Shown here: positions 56,428 through 64,000 of the stretch, piece by piece
Layout: the number at the start of each line of letters is the position of its first letter
Numbering within the stretch: the stretch's first letter is position 1
DNA from: Lepiota brunneoincarnata
Lineage: Eukaryota; Basidiomycota; Agaricomycetes; Agaricales; Agaricaceae
Length of the DNA: 64,000 nucleotides
Assembly: GCA_023014365.1 (NCBI GenBank)
Contig: JAEBUN010000008.1
Location: 496,001 to 560,000, forward strand
Reading direction: 5' to 3'
Notes under the pieces: generated by a model
What the model saw: only the letters and a program-made list of their open reading frames with translations
What the model was told of the DNA's origin: nothing
Databases searched by the model: none
Program-made: the position numbers and the translations under genes

Positions 56428-59400
56428 GAAATATAATCCCCGTTGACAAACCCATAACCATGTCGATAGCAGATACCAGTATAACGTCGATAATCCCCGT
56501 AGTAAGCAGAAACTTCTTCAATGCCCGGACTCGGCCTTATTTTTGGCATCGAATCCTGCCTGCGCAGCACACCCGAGTACCTCGAGCAGTGGGGTTACCA
56601 ATGCCGGTGCCCCTTCGCCGAGTGTGCTAGAAGCCACAGCGAGCAATTAAGATAAGGACGGGTTCGCTATATTTTTGTCTTGAGAGCTGAGTCAGGCCTC
56701 CTCTTGATATATCAGCTTCTGTCATTCATATCGTTTCCATACCGCCTTCCGGCTTTGACACCATCCCTACTGCCCACGAAACACGTATGCTTTTCTGATT
56801 CTCGGCCGCTGCACGTCTCAAAACTCATTCCCCTCTCACTTGATCGTCGATTCACTGCCATCCGCCACAGGGCATCCTCTATTGAATAGGTCCGAGTCGC
56901 GCTTACCGAGCGCCGCTCAGGACCCGTCCAGAACTTTCTGCTACATCAATAACTCTCCTACGACATCTAAACCCATCCCCATCATGATATCGATGATGCA
57001 GAGGCATGGAACCATCATCCCCGATTTCTGGGACCACTCTCTATTTATATAACCCCATACAGACTAACTGAACGTTGACCATTGCCGTCTCAAGGGCCCT
57101 CGGTTTCGGGTTCAGAACAGGTGACCTAGGTACGCCTGCTGCCACACTGACGATCGCAAGTCCCCTAGCAGGTACTTACTATTGTCATCTACCCAACCGC
57201 CCGTCCTCGATATCAATATAGTGCTTCTACTTGCGATAGCATCGGTATCCGGGCTTTCGGAGGTTGGCTTTGGACGAACGTTTGACCTTGTTACCGGCAC
57301 CTGGGAATCCAACCCCCTACCACAGTCTTTGCCAGGCGGAGTACCCAACATGTAGAATATTAATGATTTTCTCAATCTTCCCAGTTTAGCCGCATCTATG
57401 TCATCATTCTTCTTAACAATGGAGAAATACATTCGGCCAAACCCTAACAATTCTGAGACGGCTAATCCCAGAAAGACGGGCAGTCTTACCAATCCGGATG
57501 ACCAACACTTACCACGCACGCAATACGCATCAGAGTCATTAGAAGCCCAAAGCCCCCCTTGTTCCCCCACTCTCCCCCCCCTCACCTTCCCCCCAACACC
57601 TTCTCCCACCTGTGACGCGGTTTAAGAAGTCAGAACCCTCAAAAAACAACCCTCCCCCTTCCCCCGCGCTCAAACCCTTACAACATTCCGATCGCGCACT
57701 GCTTCCCACCATCACCTATTATCATTACAAATACATATATTTATTCCTGCGGGCGCCCATGCGTCCCCCGTATGATAGGGGCACTGGCCCTGGGTTCTTG
57801 ACAGCCCATTCCTCTCTCCCTCTCCTTGATTTCTTTTTCCTTCGTCGGGGCCCCTGGAATGTTTAACGCCCCAGAAGCCCAGGGTACTTATGGCGTTCTT
57901 TCATGAAGTTTCAGATCCCCCTTGAACGAACGTAATGGAACACCCCCACCCCCCACACACACGTATACACAGCGCAGCTGATGGTGCTGCGCTACACTAC
58001 CTATTGCGTGTGTTTACTGTTCCATGCTTTCCCTTCACAAACTTTATTACTCAGGGTCAATTGATTTGTTTGTTGTTTTTTGATCTTGCCGAGTTGTCCG
58101 TGCCCTGTGCCACATTTTTGAACGTGGCATGAGAAATCCGGGCCCATTGGGCAATCATGTTTGCGCGTTCGGTTCGGGGGAGGGTTGGGCGCGTTGAAAT
58201 TTTTTTTGCAAGGGCACTATACCCGTTTTATATGTTTTGGCGGGACATTGGAAGGTTTTTTGCCACACGCAGATAACGGAACGCTAATAATGAGATAAGG
58301 TCGTCGATCCCAATCACAGCTCGTGGGGAAAAAAAAACAAGGGGGGAGGGGGGGGAAGCAAGCCACCACCGACATGTCATGTGAATTTGTTGGGTGGCTG
58401 TCAGGGTGGAAACTGGGTGTCAAGGATATAAAGTAAAAGGGGGATGGCTATCACCGCATCACATGTCAATAACATCATAGGTTTGAGTGATGATGCGCTG
58501 ATTTCTGGCAAGTAGATGAACCCTTTATGTTTTGTCTTTTTTGCCGAGGAGGAGAAGCCCCATGCGATGCTTCGTGCTTCAAGGGAGGAAGGGAGGAGGG
58601 GACATTAAATCAAGGGAAGCGCACGGGCGCTCTTGGGCTTGGCAATCTTTTTTTTTTTTTTCTCATGCTGGGGAAAGAGATAGATAGTCAATTGGGAACG
58701 ATTGGCGCCCCCCGAAATACCCGCCGCCCTGGGCTATAACTTAACTGGCGATTCTGTGGGCGCGTCATTCGCTTATTTCTTGAGATTGGGAAAAACGTGT
58801 ATTGCGATTTTTAGTTTTTGTTGTTACTCTTCAGTTTTCCTGAGCCCTTGGTTTTCGGGACATTAGGGGCGATCTTGCGGCATGGTAATTTTTTTTGTCG
58901 TCTTTATCGGGGGATATCAGTTAGCGAAGCTCTGGCTACCGGTGACTGCGGTAATGCCATCGAAGCCACCATCCGACGATATTATATTTTATCGGCACGA
59001 TGGATCACATAGTGTATAACTTGGGCACACCCGTACATTAGTTGCAATTCTGGTGAAAATAGATCTCGCCCGACGCAGCAAAAACACATTGCAAGGGTAG
59101 CCGTAATTGCGTCCCGCGTGGGTGAAAAGCAAAGTTGGCAATTCTTTCTTTGGTGCCTTCCACAACTTGTGGGCTGTTAATGTATGTACGACGAAACCAA
59201 AGTACCACAACACACATCTCATATAAAACGCCAAAAAACAGGCTTTGTAAATATCCGAACAGGTCGAAAACGATGTTCTCCATTCAGCAGGCCATTTGAG
59301 CATGCCGCCGCAGGGCGTAAGTCACTGCCGCGAAATTTGGTATTTTCCCACGCTACTTTTCTTCTGATTATTGTACCCCAAGCCAGGGATGAATAACAAA

Positions 59401-59625
59401 AGGGAATTGTCGATAGAGTACAAGAGGGAATCCCCTGATCAGAAGCCTTGATATGTGGTGATGAACCTGGAACTTGAGCTGGGGTAAGGTTGGTTCCCCG
59501 GTGGCGTTAGACTGGTGCCAGGAGGCTGCTTCAGTCGGTTCGAAGGAACCCCCTACGAGTCGGCTGAAACGTCGGCATGCGCGAGAATGTATCCAGGGAC
59601 AACGGGTTGTACTGATACTCGGTGC

Positions 59626-59655
59626 CCCCTCCCTCCCTCCCTCCCTTTTTTTTTT
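59626..59655. repeat. (CCCT)n followed by poly-T
   Basis: About five CCCT units run into a stretch of about ten thymines, in non-coding sequence. Confidence 0.75.
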
Positions 59656-61847
59656 CTTTAACGATCCGTAGCATGCATATTCAAATCTCTATGCGTCTCC
59701 ATGGCACAAGAAAAACAAAGGCTGTCCGTGCGGAAAATGAAACTGTAGGTAGACAATAATAAAAATTAAAAAAAGTTAGGTGTTCGAGGGGTCTGCTGGG
59801 TACCGAAGACGGAAGACACTCATCAATACCTATCACGGGTGCTCGGCGACGGCGCTTGATGGGGATGTACTCCATGACTCTATCGTTGTTACAATCTGTT
59901 TCGACGGGCTCCCGAATTCCCTTTTACGAAATTACAGCTCAAAGGTGGAGTTTTCTCTCGAGTAAGTATGGTTACTTTGGCATCATCGGCAAAGGGTCTT
60001 AAGGGAAGCCTCGTGTGTCCTTTGTATTTATAGTATAATGGTTTCCATAGAAAAGTAAACAAGCAGCTGATGGTGAAGAAAAGTCGACGTCAAGGTCCCT
60101 ATACAACCAACATGGTTGGTCAGGCAAGCCTGGACCCGCAGTGGGTTTCTCAGACTGGCTCATGGCAGCCCCCTTCCCATCCTCCTGTCATATCGGGAGC
60201 GATACGGTCTCTGTGATCAGCTGCAAGCGCTTCTTAATACAATAGCCTGCGCCGATGTCTAGTGGGTTGTGGTATTTTTATCCCAGAACGCCAACCATTT
60301 TTAGCTGGGTTTATACTGCCTTCACCTCATGCCGGTGATGACGATGATGACCCCTATTGCCCATTGACTTTTTCATTTATTTAATGAGTTGTGAGGTCAC
60401 CCACTGGCACTGGATCGGAGGGCTTCGACGTCAGCCTGGCGGTGCTGTATCTCCGAGTACTGGATGTCTGCACAGGATAGAAGCGATTGACCGTTTCACC
60501 TGCATACGTTATGAAGACGAGTGCACTAAGGTGTAGTTGGCGTATTTATAACGAAGTAGACTTGTAGCTAACAATAGGATTTTCTAGCCTCTTACAGACT
60601 GTGCTGTACCCCCGAACACCCTGCGTACCCGCGCTTCTAGCTCCATGGAATCCGCGCTTGGAACGCCCACGCTTGCCTAGTCCATCTCACCAACTCGCCT
60701 GCATACTCTCCTTCGGCCCTCACCACCCGGCTTAAAATCACCTTTGGTTCTCTTGTTAGTATTTAACGTACCACATCCGGGGCTCCTTTGTAGCGGATCC
60801 GTTGCCATCGCCCTATGTAAAAATAAAAAATAAAATAAACAAACTATAGCGTTGGGCGCTCTTCTCGTGATCGACTCTTGCAATTCTCAACTTACGTCAC
60901 GTCTAGACTATGCAGCTGGGGCCTGGAACCGAATTTCTCTAACACGGAGCTCGATAGTAATCTTATTAGCTCCTATCGCCATTCTTGCGGGTCAATAGAG
61001 CGAACGCGATGCGTTCGGCGAATCGGTTACTCGGATAGGTTAAAGAAGAAGTAGGCGTTCTCCAACCTTCGACATCCTGAAGCCAGCCCTCTTAGCTTAT
61101 ACTGCCATGGACCACCTCGCCTTGCTATTCATTCCTGGCTCCACCCATTACCCTCCTCCCGATAAACGCAAGCTCAAAGCAGCCCGAACTGGCGAGGCGC
61201 ATGACTTCCGCCACTGCCGTGGGGAGTGGTTATTAAAGATGCCGTACGGGAAACGTCATCCGAGACGCGGCCCGGTCGCGCCCCAATCAGCCATAAAGGC
61301 TGGCATTTGCATAAAAAGGCTACGTCCTGGCTAAAACGCAACCCTAGGATGTCCCCCCAGAGTCAGCTGCTTACTATAGTTCAGCTACTGGGTTGCCAGC
61401 CGGACCTCTGGTGGTACCCCATACACTATGGATAAGGCAATCGGCTATAATTGCCAGCCTTCGGCTTCTGACCACTTCACCTTCCTCGGGTTCATCATTG
61501 CATCACTTCCTTTCCTGTCCATTACGAATGCGAAACCACCGTTACAATAGCAAAGGCGAGCAGCACCTCGAAGCGAGCAAAAGTCACTATTCGTAGTTGG
61601 AGGTTGCGGCTCTACGTTCGGAAAATGCCCTTTCCGGAACCGTCCGCCATCTCGACAAGGGATCCACAACGGAGACCCCTGGACACTGGTGGCGATCCAT
61701 TGATTTGGTCGGGTGCCATTGGTATCTTTTTCTCATACACATGAGAACCTAAAAGTCCGAAATTATCCCATCACTTGATCCACGCTTTTCTGGAACAAGA
61801 GGGATTCCTTACACTCGACCTGACATTGACAACCAGCATACTGATAT

Positions 61848-62619
61848 CTACATCTCGCCATAACTGACCAAACCGCCATCTTCTCCACCTCCATCCACAG
61901 GATCTTCGTCCACACGCAACCTCTCTGGTTCCTCTTCGACCCCATTTCTCTCCTTCGACTTCGATCGCGATCGTCTCTTCTTCTCCGCCATGATGAATGA
62001 TAAGATGATCAGCTCAATGTCCACCGTGCACGGATATATGCGCAGCACGCTTTTCTCTTGACCAGCAAACACGCCTTCTTGAGCAGCCCAACGAATCTGC
62101 TGGCTTATCTCGTCTCCTGTATCGCATTCAGACAGCTAGGGTAGTCGATCAGAAACGGGGGGGTTCTTGTCTTCTCCTGATCCATACTTGCCGTCCATCC
62201 CACGCTCTTCTCGTATCTCCAACAATACTCAGCACCATCGTTTCCTACAAAATACCTGGTCCTGGTAATATTAATTATTACAACAGCTCCCAATATACAG
62301 GGTTCAAGAAGCTATACACATACCTTGCGTTGAACCTGCCCTTCCGATATAGGAACTTGCTCGCGTCCACACCACCGCTGCCTCGTCTATTACCTAGACC
62401 CCCCCCCAAGAGTGTACTTTGCGCAATGATCGTTTTCTGCCCCTTTCCACTGGAGCGGAGTTCTGCGAGAAGGCCACTTTCAAGCGTCTCAGAAGGCCGT
62501 TGCAGGTATGTCACGGAGCCTTCTGAAGATCCCATCGTTGTCACTCGATAATGAGCGACTCCGTTGGCTGACATCAACGTCGTGTTTTCCGGGTTGTCCG
62601 GGATGAGGTAAAGATCCAT
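61848..62619 (-). CDS. DUF6593-family protein
   Basis: This is a basidiomycete-specific family of unknown function. The start is MDLYLIPDNPENTTLMSANG at 62619 and the stop at 61848. The family pattern is visible: VAHYRVTT, VTYLQRPSET, LLGGGLGNRRGSGG, DASKFLYRKGRF, then after an intron (donor GTATGTG, acceptor TTACCAG) RYFVGNDGAEYCWRYEK. A second intron with donor GTGGGA after KS and acceptor ACCCTAG gives LSECDTGDEISQQ, QEGVFAGQEKSVLRIYPC and TVDIELIILSFIMAEKKRR. The lysine/arginine-rich C-terminus (EKKRRSRSKSKER) with an acidic end may reach the nucleus. Splice choices were made to keep the frame, so the second intron is less certain. Members occur in many copies in mushroom genomes. Confidence 0.75.
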
Positions 62620-62650
62620 CTAATACTTGCTCACAGAGAGGTCTTAGGTA

Positions 62651-62663
62651 GGGGGGGGGGGGG
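62651..62663. repeat. G13 homopolymer upstream of the DUF6593 gene
   Basis: Thirteen guanines on the plus strand lie about 30 bases before the DUF6593 start codon. Confidence 0.85.
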
Positions 62664-62963
62664 TGATGATTGGCGGGGAGAGGAGTGAGTAGCTTTTCAG
62701 TCGCGGAGCACTTGAAAACCTGGTTCGAAATTGCAGTGACGCAGACTGGTACCGATCACCGGCATAAAATTTCAAAGATGTAATACACAATATTTCCGAT
62801 AAATGAATAGTTTACAAAACATAGATCAGATGCTGCGCATACGGGAGAGTCCCCCGTTCAAACATTTACACAAAAGCTATACTATATTCAAGATGAAGAC
62901 GATAAGAGGGGAAAAAAATATTAGGTAGTATGGCTCAGCGACTGACCACCAAAAAATCATAAG

Positions 62964-64000
62964 CTAAATGTCTGTGAATTGAAATATACCAACAGTGTTG
63001 CCAAAGCCCGCCAAAACATGCAAAGGGGTGACATGGAGAGATGATACACGGGTAAAAGGAAGTCGAGAGACCGCGTCGCCCAAAGAGCTCGTGCTGGCCG
63101 GTGACGACGGTGCCTCTTCCCTTTCGGGAGGTTTTGGTGCTATTAGTGCTATCAATATCGAGCTGCGTAATCGAGCAAGTGCAGGGTCAAATATCCAGAG
63201 CTCCCATCGCTCCAGCGTTGCATTCGTGAGCCCGTGACTCGAGTTCATTGTTGCTGTTGTTATTGCCTTCATCCCGCCTTGCGCCTTCCCTTGTGATCTT
63301 GGTTTGCGTCGTATACCAACATACTTCCGGCCCAACACCTCCCATCCACCTCTTTCGCATGTAATTTCCATCACAGGCATGGCAACAGCATTCCGCCAAA
63401 ATGACGGACTCGAATGCATAGGGGTGCTTGCACCATCCAACGGGCTCAGTTGATGCCCGCTATCGTGGTCGTCACCCGCAAAAGGAACACTGAGCAACTC
63501 AGAAGATCTCCTTCCCGCCTCTTTTTCAGAGGCTCTTCTCGAATGAATCCCATGTCCAGAGACGGGAAACGCTGATGCCTCGAAAGCGGTCGCCAATCGT
63601 GCTCTGGGGATCAGCGGTGACCCCATCTGTGATGAGACAGCACTATTACTACGAGAGCGCCGGCCGAGATGGTCAGATGACAGTCTATGCTTGAGTTGTG
63701 TCCGCGTACACGAACACCGTCGTGTTTGATCCTTCAGATAGAGTTTGAAGAACCGCACTACGTAGTCAACTGAGAACGCAATCGAGACACTCTCGAGCGG
63801 TAGTTGGCCACAATAATGGCATGTCTCGCACTGGACTGGGGAGATACGAAGGTGGCCGACACATCCATGTGCCTCCCCGAGCACAGATATACATTCCCCT
63901 GTCGAGCCGTCCCATACCGAGACCACGCCAGACTCTGTCGCAGTAGCGACGACCAAACGTGTTGTCCCATTGAGTTCTGAGCGACAAGCGTGCACCTTTG
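62964..64000 (-). CDS. C-terminal part of a SCAP-like (SREBP cleavage-activating) WD40 protein
   Basis: A long minus-strand frame enters from beyond the right edge and stops at 62964, so the start is outside the window. It begins with WD-type repeats (SGVVSVWDGSTGECISVLG) and continues through GHLRISP and a cysteine-rich CETCHYCGQLPLESVSIAFS. SVDYVVRFFKLYLKDQTRRC and a disordered serine/arginine segment follow, with SPLIPRARLATAFEASAFPV. Near the end are ERWELWIFDPALARLRSS and a HVLAGFGNTVGIFQFT terminus. The combination resembles the C-terminal cytosolic region of fungal SREBP cleavage-activating proteins, which escort SREBP from ER to Golgi when sterol is low. The sterol-sensing membrane domain would lie outside the window, so the identity is an inference from the tail only. 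Confidence 0.55.
   Translation of the reverse strand, partial: KVHACRSELNGTTRLVVATATESGVVSVWDGSTGECISVLGEAHGCVGHLRISPVQCETCHYCGQLPLESVSIAFSVDYVVRFFKLYLKDQTRRCSCTRTQLKHRLSSDHLGRRSRSNSAVSSQMGSPLIPRARLATAFEASAFPVSGHGIHSRRASEKEAGRRSSELLSVPFAGDDHDSGHQLSPLDGASTPMHSSPSFWRNAVAMPVMEITCERGGWEVLGRKYVGIRRKPRSQGKAQGGMKAITTATMNSSHGLTNATLERWELWIFDPALARLRSSILIALIAPKPPEREEAPSSPASTSSLGDAVSRLPFTRVSSLHVTPLHVLAGFGNTVGIFQFTDI

Larger units (their letters stand above)
55701..61847. other. 6.1-kb gene-poor region with homopolymer tracts
   Basis: This is the longest stretch without a supported gene. It has open frames up to 172 codons on either strand, but they carry no recognised motif and several overlap one another. 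It contains a C42 tract, a (CCCT)n-T tract near 59626-59655, poly-T near 58649-58660, and a 17-base palindrome at 61001-61017. The first part is the promoter of the minus-strand gene ending at 55700. Parts might hold non-coding RNA or long leaders of unseen genes. Confidence 0.4.

Noticed and set aside
56204..56570. Open frames with long poly-glycine stretches
   Set aside because: They are translations of the C42 tract on the opposite strand, with no conserved sequence on either side.
57112..57609. 165-codon minus-strand open frame in the gene desert
   Set aside because: Length is within what chance allows in 64 kb, no motif is recognisable, and a GTAAGT site interrupts it without a convincing partner exon.
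59530..59560. GGTTCGAAGGAACC, resembling a tRNA T-arm
   Set aside because: It is a self-complementary hairpin; the surrounding bases do not form acceptor, D or anticodon arms.

Overview
The window is fungal nuclear DNA, almost certainly from a mushroom-forming basidiomycete (Agaricomycetes). Genes sit densely on both strands. Nearly every gene is broken by several introns of about 45-65 bases with GTRNGY-type donors. The protein set includes lineage markers such as a DUF6593 protein and basidiomycete-style Dicer, NACHT and DUF-type proteins. I rebuilt the gene models by hand from conserved protein motifs and splice signals; no database search was possible.

Layout. 1-10 kb is a compact housekeeping block: TRAPPII subunit Trs130 (minus, 3' end outside the window), RNA helicase Rrp3 (plus), a 2-oxoglutarate/Fe(II) prolyl-hydroxylase-like enzyme, the ALG3 mannosyltransferase and phosducin-like Plp2 (all minus). 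10.1-14.8 kb is a Dicer-like ribonuclease. 14.8-18.9 kb is gene-poor and holds a decayed NACHT NTPase gene. 18.9-24.2 kb carries CDC42, a small secreted basic repeat protein, the SF3b subunit HSH49 and EMC4. 24.4-28.9 kb is a large membrane-anchored beta-propeller/amidohydrolase. 29.5-32 kb has an MIF-type tautomerase and an uncharacterised protein. 32.5-36.8 kb holds two tandem TauD/TfdA dioxygenase paralogues. 37.4-40.2 kb has POP7 and eRF1 transcribed divergently. 41.8-46.3 kb has a PI-PLC X-domain protein and a large-subunit catalase. 50.1-52.3 kb is glutathione reductase. 53.8-55.7 kb is a low-complexity intronless ORF. 55.7-61.8 kb is nearly empty with homopolymer tracts. 61.8-64 kb has a DUF6593 gene and the C-terminal part of a SCAP-like WD40 protein that runs off the right edge.

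The genes do not form one pathway. They are mostly conserved cell biology: trafficking, rRNA processing, glycosylation, splicing, ER insertion and translation termination. Added to these are an RNA-silencing enzyme, oxidative-stress enzymes (catalase, glutathione reductase) and accessory oxidases.

The most notable points are: a 17-base microexon in glutathione reductase that carries one of the two redox cysteines; a GC-AG intron in HSH49; four places in three genes where conserved coding sequence is interrupted by an apparent single extra base (sequence error, decay or unusual processing); the NACHT relic; and a signal-peptide protein with an SR/KS-rich tail. I found no CRISPR array, rRNA or tRNA gene, and no intact transposon.
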